This document shows positions 10,264 to 19,495 of a stretch of DNA of 36,224 bases, piece by piece. Source of the stretch: Planctomycetaceae bacterium. GTDB taxonomy: Bacteria; Planctomycetota; Phycisphaerae; Phycisphaerales; UBA1924. Under the pieces are notes generated by a model. That model saw nothing but the letters and a program-made list of their open reading frames with translations, did not search any database and was not told where the DNA came from. The DNA is taken from the NCBI GenBank assembly GCA_021294835.1, contig JAJTDF010000029.1, positions 1 to 36,224 of the forward strand. The letters run 5' to 3'. Position numbers and translations under genes: made by a program. How positions within the stretch are numbered: position 1 is the first letter of the stretch; the number at the start of each line of letters is the position of its first letter.

Positions 10264-11370
10264 TCACTCGCGGGCCACACCCACGCCCAGGCTGTTGCCC
10301 ACCGGCCGGAAGCCCCCGTCGCTGGGGCGGTTGACGATCCGCTGGCCCCGGTTGTTCAGATAGACCCACGTCGTCGAGCCGCCGCCGTCGAGATTGATCG
10401 CGTCAGCAGCACCCAGTTGGATCATCAGATCCGCCAGATCCGGCAGCGTCAGGCCGACGCTCCAGGCCGGCTGGCGGCCATCCACCACCAGCAGGATGAG
10501 CGTGCGCTGGTCGGCCGACACACCCACCGCGGTGCGCGGGTGGCGAACGGTGGGGGCGACGCGGGCAGTGGGGCCGAGGTTCTGCCCCGCCTGCACCAGC
10601 AGCGTGCCGGGCGAGGGGTCGGAGGCGGTGTCGCTGGGGCCGACCCCGGCGACGGCGGCGGTGATGGGGTCGGTCAGGCTGGGGATGACCGACGCGCTGG
10701 GCGGCGGAGACGCGTACGGATCGAGATGGCCGATCTCGGCGATAAGGGTGGGGCCGGGCGAGGAGCCCAGGCGGCGGATCACCAGCGCCGGGTCGGGGCG
10801 GGGGGTGTCGTCCCGGCGGGTCCGCCTCGCGGCCGAGACCTGCACGCCATCAGCAACGCTCAGGCCGAGCAGGTCAACGGGCTGGTCGGCCCGCCAGCCT
10901 TTGGGCACGGTGCCATCCGGCCCGGGCAGGCCCCCGAAGTAGTTGGCGTTGACGGCGACCAGCGTGGAGAGGCGGCGTTCGCCCAGCGTGCGCTGCGCCC
11001 AGGCGGGTGTGGGCGTGAGCCGGGCCTCGGTGCGCTCGGGCTGGCCGGTGCGGGCGGCCTCCTCCAGCGGCGGCGTGACCACCACCCGCAGGGCCGGGTC
11101 GCGCAGGTCGGCCATCGCCCACCAGCCCCGCAGCGGGCCGGCGGGGCCGACGCGATCAATGCGGCCGACCCGCAGACCGGGCGTGGAGAACATCGGTTCG
11201 GGGCCGTCGCCCTGGCCCTCGGCGAGTGTGGGTGTGGCCGAGGTGACCAGTTGGCCGGCCGGCTCATCGGGCGTGGCGTGGGCGATGACCGGCGAGAACA
11301 GCAGCGACACCGGCAGCACGAGCACAGACGACCAAGCGGGGTGGCAGAGCATGGTGGAATCCGCAGCCAT
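10264..11370 (-). CDS. Secreted phosphodiester glycosidase (NAGPA-type) family protein
   Basis: A 368-residue exported protein. A hydrophobic signal sequence (LVLPVSLLFSPVIAHA) suggests signal peptidase cleavage near residue 32. The family signature is clear: AVNANYFGG at about residues 138-146, RTAVGVSADQRTL followed by LVVDGR, and NLDGGGSTTWVY near 326-337. Members hydrolyse phosphodiester-linked GlcNAc, as in the mammalian uncovering enzyme and bacterial relatives acting on exopolysaccharide or wall material; the substrate here is unknown. ATG at 11370 and ATG at 11352 are both usable and differ by six residues ahead of the signal peptide. It is transcribed divergently from the aldo/keto reductase across about 186 bases. 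Confidence 0.87.
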   Translation of the reverse strand: MAADSTMLCHPAWSSVLVLPVSLLFSPVIAHATPDEPAGQLVTSATPTLAEGQGDGPEPMFSTPGLRVGRIDRVGPAGPLRGWWAMADLRDPALRVVVTPPLEEAARTGQPERTEARLTPTPAWAQRTLGERRLSTLVAVNANYFGGLPGPDGTVPKGWRADQPVDLLGLSVADGVQVSAARRTRRDDTPRPDPALVIRRLGSSPGPTLIAEIGHLDPYASPPPSASVIPSLTDPITAAVAGVGPSDTASDPSPGTLLVQAGQNLGPTARVAPTVRHPRTAVGVSADQRTLILLVVDGRQPAWSVGLTLPDLADLMIQLGAADAINLDGGGSTTWVYLNNRGQRIVNRPSDGGFRPVGNSLGVGVARE

Positions 11371-11556
11371 GTGGGCAAACTGGGGGCAACTGCATGCCCC
11401 AAATAGGGCAGCACACGGCGACGACGCCGAGTGACATTCTCACGCAATCAGAGGGTACGTGCCACCCATCGGCTGGCGCTTCTGTAGAATCCGAACGGGA
11501 GGGCGTGGGATTGGAAGCGGAAGAATCTTCCACACGCATCTGTGACGGAGACACGC

Positions 11557-12660
11557 ATGGGCTTGAACCACTATGTGACGCTGGGCCGCTCAGGGCTGCG
11601 GGTTTCGCCGCTGTGCCTGGGCGCCATGACCTTCGGCCTGGAGTGGGGCTGGGGCGCGGACCCGTCAACCTCGCGACGGATCATCGACCACTATCTGGAC
11701 CACGGCGGCAACTTCATCGACACCGCCAACATCTACACCAAGGGCCATTCAGAGAAGATCATCGGCGACCATGTGGGCGCCTCGGCCAAGCGCGACCGCT
11801 GCGTGATCGCCACCAAGTTCATGGGCAACCTCTACGCCGGCGACCCCAACGGCGGCGGCGCCCACCGCAAGGCCATCTACCAGCAGTTGCACAACTCGCT
11901 CCGCCGGCTGCAAACCGACTGCATCGACCTGTACTGGATGCACTTCTACGACCCGCACACGCCCATCGAGGAGACCATGCGGGCGGTCGATGATCTGGTG
12001 AAGGCCGGCAAGGTCCGCTACGTGGGCTTCTCGGACACCCCGGCGTGGAAGTGCACGCAGGCGCACATGATCGCCGAGTTCAACCACTGGACCCCGCTGA
12101 TCGCCATCCAGATCGAGTACTCGCTGCTGGAACGCACCGTGGAGGCGGAACTGATCCCCATGGCGCTGGAACTGGGGCTGGGCGTGTGCCCGTGGTCGCC
12201 CCTCAAGGGCGGCGTGCTGACCGGCAAGTATGGCAAGGACGGCACCGCTGCGACCGCCGGCGGACCGACACCCAGCAAGCCGGGGCGCGGTGAGTGGGTG
12301 ACGCGTCACCTGACCGACCGCACCATGACGGTGCTGGATGCGTTGCGGGCCTTCGCGGCCCAGGTGCACGTGACACCTGCACAACTGGCGCTGGCGTGGG
12401 TGCAGTCGCGGCTGGGGGTCACCAGCACCATCATCGGCTGCCGCACGGTGGAGCAGTTGCACGACAACATCAAAGCGCTCGATGCCCACCTGATGCCGGA
12501 ACACTTCGCCAAACTCGACGAACTGACCCGGCCGACGATGCCATTCCCGCAGAGCTTCCTGCCCGGCACCACGCCGGTGATGCAGGGCGGAACGACCATC
12601 AACGGCGTGCGGAGCGAGCTCTGGCCGCTGGCCCCCAAGACCGACGGCGAGCGATACTGA
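11557..12660 (+). CDS. Aldo/keto reductase
   Basis: A 367-residue cytosolic NADPH-dependent oxidoreductase of the aldo/keto reductase superfamily. The catalytic tetrad is intact: Asp55 and Tyr60 in GNFIDTANIY, Lys87 in ATKF, and His129 in LYWMHFYD. The barrel continues through VRYVGFSDTPAW, and the cofactor-binding end is seen in GVTSTIIGCRTVEQLHDN. The ATG at 11557 has GGAGA five bases upstream, which makes it better than the in-frame GTG at 11542. The residues after the phosphate-binding region suggest a member acting on small aldehydes or sugars, but no substrate can be named. The next gene follows after 84 bases on the same strand. Confidence 0.93.
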   Translation: MGLNHYVTLGRSGLRVSPLCLGAMTFGLEWGWGADPSTSRRIIDHYLDHGGNFIDTANIYTKGHSEKIIGDHVGASAKRDRCVIATKFMGNLYAGDPNGGGAHRKAIYQQLHNSLRRLQTDCIDLYWMHFYDPHTPIEETMRAVDDLVKAGKVRYVGFSDTPAWKCTQAHMIAEFNHWTPLIAIQIEYSLLERTVEAELIPMALELGLGVCPWSPLKGGVLTGKYGKDGTAATAGGPTPSKPGRGEWVTRHLTDRTMTVLDALRAFAAQVHVTPAQLALAWVQSRLGVTSTIIGCRTVEQLHDNIKALDAHLMPEHFAKLDELTRPTMPFPQSFLPGTTPVMQGGTTINGVRSELWPLAPKTDGERY

Positions 12661-12744
12661 AGTTGTGACTGTGACCGACGCGGGCGGATCAATCGGCCCG
12701 CCTTGCAACCAACCAGCCGGCGACAACCGGGCGGGAGCGGCGAC

Positions 12745-14358
12745 GTGAGAGCCTTCAGACAGTTGGCGGCGGTGGTCGGCGGTGTGTGGCTGGCGGCGGG
12801 GGCCGCGGCCATGGGCGTGCAGCCGTCGGCAGCTCCGCAAGAACTGCCCCTGCGCGAGGCGGCCAAGGCCAAGCCGGGCGTGGTGTACCAGACCACCGTC
12901 CGCGTCCGCACCAACCAGCCCGACGCACCCGGTGAAGAGCCCCTGCGGCTGACGTGGACAGTGCCCGACGGCTTCACCATGGCCGAGCCCCGGCCCTTGG
13001 TGTTCATTCTGCACGGCGACGAGCACGACTACCGCTGGGGCCACCGCGCCTACCCCCCCACCGCTGCCGGCGAACTGGCCCCCGGCTGCATGGTGGTCTC
13101 GATCGACGGCCCCACCGAGCCCGGCGACGGCACCCGCATCTTCGCTGCGCGGCCCGCGGATGTGGTGGCCTTTCGCGACGCCATGCTGGAGGTGGCCCGG
13201 CAACTGCCCAGCCAGCGGATCATCCTGTTTGGTTCCGCCGAGGGCGGGCTGTTCGCCTCGGCGCTGGCCAACGGCTTTCCGCGGGTGATCGACGGCGTGG
13301 TGCTGCACGGCGCCGGCCTGCACGAAGTGGCCTTCTTCCAGGGCCGGCTGGGCGGCATCCGCTCGGTGCCGGTGGCGCTGGTGCACGGGGCCGATGACCC
13401 CGCCATGCCCATCACGCAGAGCTTTGATGGCATGGCCGTGCTGCGGACCGGGCCGCACGCAATGGCGGCGTTCATGCCGCTGCCCGGTGTGGACGACCGG
13501 CCCGTGCCCGCCGAAGCAACGCAGGCGATCGACTTTTGCATCGGCATGTCCGCCGGCGTGCCGGCCGATGCGCTGGCGGCCGCGAGGCGGCTGGCGACGC
13601 CCCAGCGTGGGGCCCCGGCGGCCCTGGGGCTGGCTCGCCGGGTGCTCAAGCGGTTCGACCCGCCGGCGGAGCAGCCGGAACTGCCCGGCCCGAACCAGCC
13701 CGAGCCGACGCTGCCCCCCACCGTCCGGCCCGCGGGCCGGATGCTCCGGCCCGGCGAGGTGGTGGCCCGCCCGATGGAAACGCCCACACCCGAGCAGCGG
13801 GCCGAGGCCTTCGCGCTGGCGGTGGAGATTGAGAAGGTCGGGCTGGCGGTCGCGGGGCTGCTGGAACGCACCGCGCCCGATGCCAACGCGCTCGGGCGGC
13901 TGCTCGCCGCCGACACCGGCTGGCCCCAGCGCGTGCAGGCCGGCGCCGGCCTGCTGTGGCTGCGGACGCAGTTCGCCGGGATCGAGGCGGTGGAAGGGTG
14001 GGCGCAACGTACCGGCTTTGATGACCGGCTGGAAGAGCACCGCGAAGCGGCCGACGAGTTCCACACCGCGTGGTTCGGCGAGAACCTGACCGCCAGCCAG
14101 CAACTGTCGCTGCTGCGCGAGCACCTGGGGCGGCTGTGGCTGCTGCCGGGCTTCCCTGAGGATGTGGGCCAGTGGACCGAGCGCTGGGCGGGCGAGCCGT
14201 CGCGGTTCGGCCTCGCCGACGCAGCGCAGGTGAACAGCGTGCGCGATCAGGTGCGGGCGATCAAGGCCGGGCACGCCGCCGCGGCCAAAGCGGCCGCCGA
14301 GCAGCGGCGCAGCGGACAGGGCCTGCCGACGTGGGCGGGCCCGCCGGGGGCGAAGTGA
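12745..14358 (+). CDS. Exported alpha/beta-hydrolase-like protein, nucleophile apparently replaced
   Basis: A 537-residue protein. GTG at 12745 is chosen because GGGAG lies about seven bases before it and it directly starts a signal sequence (LAAVVGGVWLAAGAAAMG); the frame also opens at TTG 12703. The N-terminal half looks like an alpha/beta hydrolase: VFILHGDEHDYRWG as the oxyanion region, IILFGSAEGG as the elbow, and VALVHGADDP as the acid loop. In the elbow the usual G-x-S-x-G reads Gly163-Ser-Ala165-Glu-Gly, so Ala occupies the nucleophile position unless Ser164 substitutes. The C-terminal half (from about 290) is Pro/Arg-rich then helical, and I do not recognise it. It may be a binding protein rather than an esterase. 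Confidence 0.7.
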   Translation: MRAFRQLAAVVGGVWLAAGAAAMGVQPSAAPQELPLREAAKAKPGVVYQTTVRVRTNQPDAPGEEPLRLTWTVPDGFTMAEPRPLVFILHGDEHDYRWGHRAYPPTAAGELAPGCMVVSIDGPTEPGDGTRIFAARPADVVAFRDAMLEVARQLPSQRIILFGSAEGGLFASALANGFPRVIDGVVLHGAGLHEVAFFQGRLGGIRSVPVALVHGADDPAMPITQSFDGMAVLRTGPHAMAAFMPLPGVDDRPVPAEATQAIDFCIGMSAGVPADALAAARRLATPQRGAPAALGLARRVLKRFDPPAEQPELPGPNQPEPTLPPTVRPAGRMLRPGEVVARPMETPTPEQRAEAFALAVEIEKVGLAVAGLLERTAPDANALGRLLAADTGWPQRVQAGAGLLWLRTQFAGIEAVEGWAQRTGFDDRLEEHREAADEFHTAWFGENLTASQQLSLLREHLGRLWLLPGFPEDVGQWTERWAGEPSRFGLADAAQVNSVRDQVRAIKAGHAAAAKAAAEQRRSGQGLPTWAGPPGAK

Positions 14359-14402
14359 TCGTCACACCAGGTCTGGCGGCGGCAGAGCCAGCCCGGCGGC
14401 GA

Positions 14403-15380
14403 TCAATAGTTCGGCGTCGGAGCGCGGAACTTGGCCATGTCGATGGACTTGAAGTAGGCGATGGTCTTGGCCAGACCCTCGGCCAGGGGCACCTTGGGCT
14501 CCCAGCCGAGCTTGGACTTGGCCAGGTCGATCACCGGCTTGCGCTGCTTGGGGTCGTCCGGGGTGGCCGGCTTCTGCACGATCTTGCTCTTGCTGCCGGT
14601 CTGCTGGATGACCATCTCGGCCAACTGGCGGATGGTGAACTCGCCGGGGTTGCCCAGGTTCACCGGGCCGACGAAGTCATCCGGGCCGTTCATCATGCGG
14701 ATGATGCCCTCGACCAGGTCGTCCACGTAGCAGAAGCTGCGGGTCTGCTGGCCGTCGCCGAAGATGGTGATGTCCTCGCCCCGCAGGGCCTGGCGGATGA
14801 AGTTGCTGACCACGCGACCGTCGAACGGGTGCATGCGGGGCCCGTAGGTGTTGAAGATGCGGATGACGCGGATGTTCACCTTGTTGCTGCGGTGGTAGTC
14901 GAAGAACAGCGTCTCGGCGGCCCGCTTGCCCTCGTCGTAGCAGGCGCGGGGGCCGATCGGGTTCACGTGCCCCACATAGCTCTCGGGCTGCGGATGCACC
15001 TCGGGGTCGCCGTAGATCTCGCTGGTGGAGGCCTGCAGCACCTTGGCGCGGCAGCGCTTGGCCATGCCCAGCATGTTGATGGCGCCCATCACCGAGGTCT
15101 TCATGGTCTTGATGGGGTTGTACTGATAGTGCCCCGGCGCGGCCGGGCAGGCCATGTTGTAGATCTCGTCGACCTCCAGCCACAGCGGGTGGGTCACGTC
15201 ATGACGGATCAGTTCGAAGTTGGGCCGGCCCAGCAGGTGGGCGACGTTGCTCTTCTGGCTGGTGAAGAAATTGTCCAGACAGATCACATCGTGCCCGGCG
15301 TCAACCAGCCGCTCGCAGATGTGGGAGCCAAGGAAGCCGGCGCCGCCGGTGACGAGAATGCGCTTGATGGTGGTGGGCAC
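14403..15380 (-). CDS. UDP-glucuronate decarboxylase (UXS-type SDR)
   Basis: A 325-residue extended short-chain dehydrogenase that converts UDP-glucuronate to UDP-xylose, a precursor for surface polysaccharides. The NAD-binding GGAGFLG is at residues 12-18, the catalytic Thr119-Ser-Glu121 in STSEIYGDP, and Tyr148/Lys152 in [23 protein letters not shown] and [15 protein letters not shown] are typical of UXS rather than of 4-epimerases. No ATG precedes the Rossmann motif; GTG at 15380 gives the N-terminus [13 protein letters not shown] and is the only reasonable start. The LysM gene lies 62 bases upstream on the same strand, so an envelope-related transcript is likely. The gene converges with the hydrolase-like gene. 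Confidence 0.92.
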   Translation of the reverse strand: MPTTIKRILVTGGAGFLGSHICERLVDAGHDVICLDNFFTSQKSNVAHLLGRPNFELIRHDVTHPLWLEVDEIYNMACPAAPGHYQYNPIKTMKTSVMGAINMLGMAKRCRAKVLQASTSEIYGDPEVHPQPESYVGHVNPIGPRACYDEGKRAAETLFFDYHRSNKVNIRVIRIFNTYGPRMHPFDGRVVSNFIRQALRGEDITIFGDGQQTRSFCYVDDLVEGIIRMMNGPDDFVGPVNLGNPGEFTIRQLAEMVIQQTGSKSKIVQKPATPDDPKQRKPVIDLAKSKLGWEPKVPLAEGLAKTIAYFKSIDMAKFRAPTPNY

Positions 15381-15442
15381 GGGTGGGCTCGTGTGAACAG
15401 ACAGACTCGGATCAGAATCGGATCGGGGAAGCGGTGGGATGC

Positions 15443-16156
15443 TCAGTCGGCCGGCGGAATCCGCAGAACAGTGCCGGCCTTGAGGCGGTCGGGGTTCTCG
15501 ATGCGGTCGCGGTTGGCCTGGTGGATCTTCCGCCACTGCGCCGAGCGGCCGTACATCTTCTGGGCGATCCCCGAGAGCGTGTCCGACGGCTGCACGGTGT
15601 ACTGCCGCTCGCCCGCCGCAGCCTCCCCGGCCTGCGTCCGCTGCGGCTCACCCGACGGCCCCTCGCCGCTGCGAAGCGTCACCACCTTGCCCTGCACGTT
15701 CGCCGGGTCCAGCGGGATCCGCAGTACGGTCCGCCCCGGCACCAGACGGTTGGGCGTCACGTAGGGATTCGCTCGCGAAATGGCCTCCGCCAGGGCCGCG
15801 CCGCCGCCGTTGCGGCGGGCGATCACATCGAAACTGACGTCCCCCGACCGCACCACGTACGAACGGAACTGCGGCTCGACCACCGCCCGAACCTCGCCCG
15901 GCTCGGCGGGCGGGGGCGACGGAGCAGGCCGCGAAGGTTCGATAACCGGGGGCGCCTCAGCGACCGGCGGCTGGGTGAGGGCGGCGGTGTCCACCGCCGC
16001 CATGGGGCGGGCGGAGGCGTCCCCGCCGGCGGGCACCGGGTCAAAGCTGATCTTGTCACTGGCCGGTCGGCTGGGCTCATAGAGCCAGAACACCGCGAAC
16101 CACACCACCAAAAGGCAGGCGGCAACCAACACCGGTCTGGAAGTGCTCGGGCTCAT
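15443..16156 (-). CDS. Membrane-anchored LysM domain protein
   Basis: A 237-residue protein with an N-terminal membrane helix at about residues 10-28 ([18 protein letters not shown]), a long Pro/Ala-rich spacer, and two LysM-type repeats. The second is clear: [18 protein letters not shown] ... VLRIP at the C-terminus. The first, beginning [18 protein letters not shown] and ending VLRIP, is more divergent. LysM modules bind GlcNAc-containing polymers such as peptidoglycan, so it should sit in the periplasm on the cell-wall side. ATG at 16156 is preferred over an opening at 16216, whose extra residues are Pro-rich and precede the helix; there is no clear Shine-Dalgarno. Likely the same transcript as the UDP-glucuronate decarboxylase. 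Confidence 0.87.
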   Translation of the reverse strand: MSPSTSRPVLVAACLLVVWFAVFWLYEPSRPASDKISFDPVPAGGDASARPMAAVDTAALTQPPVAEAPPVIEPSRPAPSPPPAEPGEVRAVVEPQFRSYVVRSGDVSFDVIARRNGGGAALAEAISRANPYVTPNRLVPGRTVLRIPLDPANVQGKVVTLRSGEGPSGEPQRTQAGEAAAGERQYTVQPSDTLSGIAQKMYGRSAQWRKIHQANRDRIENPDRLKAGTVLRIPPAD

Positions 16157-16337
16157 CCGAAAGGATGGTATCGGCCTGAAGGGGGCCTCAGGCGAGGGTG
16201 GGCGGGGTACCGGCACATTTCATCGGGCAAGCCCCCCACCGCCCGGGCGGGGCATCCGACGGGTCGCAGGTCGGCCAAACGCGCAAAAGATGCGTTCAGC
16301 GCGTGGATGACACCCGCTCCACGACCGCTCCTGCCGG

Positions 16338-17228
16338 TCACTCGATGTTCTGCACCTGCTCTTTGATGCGGTCGATGGCGCCCTTGATCTCCACGATGGC
16401 CTTGGAGATCTCGCCATCGGCGGACTTGGCGCCCATGGTGTTGGCCTCGCGCAGCATCTCCTGGGTCAGAAAGTCCATGGTGCGGCCGATGGGCTTGCCG
16501 TCGCCGCTGGCCAGCATCGTGGTAAACTGCTGGATGTGCCCGCCGAGCCGGGTGGTCTCCTCGCGGATGTCGGTGCGGTCGGCGTACAGAGCGATCTCGC
16601 GGATCAGGTCCACGGTCTCCACCGCCACGCCGGCGTCCTTGAGCAGCAGTTCCACCTTATTACGCAGCCGCTTCTCAAAGTCCACGATCACCTGCGGAGC
16701 CCGCGACTCGACCTTCTTGAGTTGCTCGGCCATCACGTCGCGCTGCAGACGCAGCTCCTCGACGAGCATCTGGCCCTCCTTGCGGCGCATCTCCATCAGG
16801 CCGTCGCAGGCCCGCTCCAGCAGGGGCAGCACCGCAGCCCGCGTCCGATCGATGCGGGCCTCCTCATCGGCCGGGGGCTGCAGCACACCCGGCAGCGCCA
16901 GCAGCGGGCCAAGGTCGATCTTCACCACCCCGCTGGCCACCTGCGGGGTGGCCTGCACCTGGGCGATGTAGCCCGCCAGGGCCCGATGGTTGATGGTGTA
17001 CACGGCGGTCTCGCTGGAGTCGGAAATCGACACCACGCAGGTGACCGTGCCCCGGGTCAGGCGGCGGCGCAGCACGCTCTCCACCTCGGCCTCAAGCCCC
17101 TGAAACTCGTCCGGCAGACGGATGATCGACTTGAAATAACGGCTGTTCAGAGAGCGTACCTCGACGAAGTAATGCACACCTTCGACGGTCGCGCCGGCCT
17201 CTCCGAAACCTGTCATGCTGCGGATCAA
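16338..17228 (-). CDS. yicC: YicC-family endoribonuclease
   Basis: A 296-residue cytosolic protein of the YicC/YloC family, which in E. coli acts as an endoribonuclease affecting small-RNA turnover. The N-terminus IRSMTGFGEA and EVRSLNSRYF, and the C-terminus REANTMGAKS...IKEQVQNIE, are family hallmarks. The start is TTG at 17228: a perfect GGAGG (minus strand, 17236-17240) lies seven bases upstream, and it restores the usual Met-Ile-Arg-Ser-Met-Thr beginning that an ATG at 17216 would cut off. It is divergent from cysS across about 106 bases. A 181-base gap to the LysM gene downstream holds nothing I recognise. Confidence 0.94.
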   Translation of the reverse strand: MIRSMTGFGEAGATVEGVHYFVEVRSLNSRYFKSIIRLPDEFQGLEAEVESVLRRRLTRGTVTCVVSISDSSETAVYTINHRALAGYIAQVQATPQVASGVVKIDLGPLLALPGVLQPPADEEARIDRTRAAVLPLLERACDGLMEMRRKEGQMLVEELRLQRDVMAEQLKKVESRAPQVIVDFEKRLRNKVELLLKDAGVAVETVDLIREIALYADRTDIREETTRLGGHIQQFTTMLASGDGKPIGRTMDFLTQEMLREANTMGAKSADGEISKAIVEIKGAIDRIKEQVQNIE

Positions 17229-17334
17229 CGCTGAACCTCCACGATGGGAACCCCCGTTCCAGGTATCTTGAGTGTAGCGGCGGGCCCCGTCCGGCAGGGG
17301 CGGGAACTCGGGGCTTCCCCTACGCTCCCCCGCC

Positions 17335-18990
17335 ATGCATCTGACGCTGTACAACACGCTCACGCGGCGGCACGAGCCGCTGGTCCCCGCCGACCCCGCC
17401 AACGTCTCGTTCTACTCCTGCGGCCCCACCGTTTACGACGACGCCCACATCGGCAACTTCCGCTCCTTCCTGGCCGCTGACACCCTCCGGCGGTTCGTCC
17501 AGTCCCCCCTGTGCCGCCTGGCCGGCACGCCCGACGGCGGCTCGGCGCACCAGAGCCCCACCGGCCGCACCGTCACCCACGTGATGAACATCACCGACGT
17601 GGGCCACATGACCGACGACGACAACGCCGACGGCTCCGGCGAGGACAAGATGGCCGAAGCCGGCCGCCGCCTCACCGAGGCCAAGAAGGCCGGCATGCTC
17701 CCGGCCGACGTGCAGATCGACCCCAAGGACCCCTACGCCATCTCGCGGTTCTACGCCGACCGCTTCCTGGCCGACGCCCGCGCTCTGGGCCTGCTGGTGG
17801 CCATCCAGGCCGAGCGCGACCCCAGCCTGATGCCCCGGCCCACGCAGTTCATCGGCGCCATGGTGCAGATGATCGCCATGCTCATCAAGCGCGGACACGC
17901 CTACGCCGTCGGCGAGCCCGGCAAGCAGGTCGTCTACTTCGACGTGCAGAGCTTCGCCGCCTACGGCCGGCTCTCCAACAACACGCTTGAAGCCCTCCGC
18001 TCCGGCGAGGGCGGACGCGTCTTGGCGGCCAACCAGTCGCAGAAGAAGCACCCGGCGGACTTCCTGCTCTGGAAGCACGACCCCAGCCACATCATGAAGT
18101 GGCCCACCCCCTGGGGCGAGGGCTACCCCGGCTGGCACATCGAGTGCTCGGCCATGGCCATGGCCCGGCTCGGTCAGGCCGCCTTCGCCCGCGAGGCCAA
18201 GGCCAGCCAGCCCGGCACCCCCCTGCTGCTGGGAGATGAAAACTCCCTGATCGATCTGCACTCCGGCGGCGAGGACAACATCTTCCCCCACCACGAGTGC
18301 GAGATCGCCCAGAGCTGCTGCGCCCTGTGCCGCAACCCCGCCCGCGGCTCCTTCGCCCGCATGTGGGTGCACTGCCGCCACCTGATGGTCGAAGGCGAGA
18401 AGATGAGCAAGCGCAAGGGCAACTTCCACACCGCGCGAGACCTCTTCGCCAGGGGCGTGCTGCCCGGCGCGCTGCGGCTTGAACTCATCCGCACCCACTA
18501 CCGCTCGCAGGCCAACTTCACCATGCAAGGCCTGAGCGACTGCCAGCGCATGATCGATCGCTGGCGCCGCGTCTACGACGCACCCCCCGGCGACGCTGCA
18601 ATCGATCCCCTCACCCACCCCGTGCTCACCGCCTTCGCCGCCCCGCTGCATGAAGATCTCAACGTCGCCGGCGCCATCGCCGAGGTGAACACGTGGGTCA
18701 ACGGCATCGCCTCGCCCACCGCCCAGGATGCCGCCGTCATGCGGCACATCGACGCGGTGCTGGGCGTGCTCGATCGCCCCGTGCCCACCGCCACCGCCAC
18801 CGCCATCGGCGTGTACGTCGGCGGTGCCCAGCCCACCGACGAGGTCGAAGGCCTGCTCGCCGAACGTGCCCAGGCCCGCAAGGCCAAGGACTTCGCCGCC
18901 TCCGATCGCATCCGCGACCGGCTCGCCGCCATGGGCCTGACCATCAAAGACGTGCCCGGCGGCAAGGTCGAGGTCGGCCGGCGGGCCTGA
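17335..18990 (+). CDS. cysS: Cysteinyl-tRNA synthetase
   Basis: A 551-residue class I aminoacyl-tRNA synthetase that charges tRNA-Cys. The zinc ligand Cys29 is in SCGPTVYD, the HIGH motif appears as HIGN at residues 38-41, WHIECSAM and GGEDNIFPHHECE supply the other zinc ligands, and the KMSKS loop is KMSKRKGNF. The C-terminus ARKAKDFAASDRIRDRLAAMG is the usual small helical end. It is about 90 residues longer than the E. coli enzyme; the extra length is in the first third, including a Gly/Ser-rich insert after the HIGN region and a GEDKMAEAGRR...ADVQIDPKDPY segment. All catalytic and zinc residues are kept, so it should be active. Confidence 0.97.
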   Translation: MHLTLYNTLTRRHEPLVPADPANVSFYSCGPTVYDDAHIGNFRSFLAADTLRRFVQSPLCRLAGTPDGGSAHQSPTGRTVTHVMNITDVGHMTDDDNADGSGEDKMAEAGRRLTEAKKAGMLPADVQIDPKDPYAISRFYADRFLADARALGLLVAIQAERDPSLMPRPTQFIGAMVQMIAMLIKRGHAYAVGEPGKQVVYFDVQSFAAYGRLSNNTLEALRSGEGGRVLAANQSQKKHPADFLLWKHDPSHIMKWPTPWGEGYPGWHIECSAMAMARLGQAAFAREAKASQPGTPLLLGDENSLIDLHSGGEDNIFPHHECEIAQSCCALCRNPARGSFARMWVHCRHLMVEGEKMSKRKGNFHTARDLFARGVLPGALRLELIRTHYRSQANFTMQGLSDCQRMIDRWRRVYDAPPGDAAIDPLTHPVLTAFAAPLHEDLNVAGAIAEVNTWVNGIASPTAQDAAVMRHIDAVLGVLDRPVPTATATAIGVYVGGAQPTDEVEGLLAERAQARKAKDFAASDRIRDRLAAMGLTIKDVPGGKVEVGRRA

Positions 18991-19495
18991 ACCCCGCCCA
19001 GGGCCGCACCTTCACCGCTCCAGCCACTGGTCGCCCCGCCGTGGTGATCGGCCGGTTGCGGGCCGCCTTCGACCGCACGCAAGGCCCGAGAACTTCATCG
19101 TCAGGTCTGAGAACTGGCAGCCGATCCCTCAATGATGGTGCAGTGAACCCCGTAGTTGCCAGAATTACAGTTCCCTGAAAGCCCGTCTGCTGTTACATTC
19201 TCCACAGACCTCGCCGCGCCTTGCGCGTGCTGGGGGTCAGGGAAAACTGCGTCGCCGACAGGCGGATGGCAGTGGAACAGGGCGTCGGCCGCAAAGCGGT
19301 CACCCAATCCAGAAAGTCAGAACGGTCGCTCAGGCGTCACGCCGAAGCGGTGATCGCGATCTGCACCGATCGCGGCACCCCTCGCGCACCTGAGCAAGCC
19401 GGAACAGTCTTGACGCCGGCCGGCGGAAGCTGTCCGGGTGCGGCTTTGTTCTCGGAAACCAGCGCTTTCTGTCCAGTCAGGAATCGAGACCCACC
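18991..19495. other. 505-base intergenic region, no supported gene
   Basis: This region lies between cysS and the PEP-CTERM-like gene and is visibly less GC-rich than the genes around it, with segments such as GAATTACAG and TGTTACATTCTCC near 19163-19202. It probably contains the promoter and leader of the gene at 19496. Several short open frames exist on both strands, but none has a recognisable product, consistent codon bias or a good ribosome site. Confidence 0.6.

Noticed and set aside
11749..14274. Very long minus-strand open frame (841 codons) opposite the aldo/keto reductase and hydrolase-like genes
   Set aside because: It is antisense to two genes with clear motifs; the translation is His/Arg/Gln/Gly-rich with no domain.
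14172..15764. Plus-strand open frame of 530 codons across the UDP-glucuronate decarboxylase gene
   Set aside because: It is a shadow of the UXS gene; the sequence is Val/Asp/His/Ala repeats without any recognisable fold.
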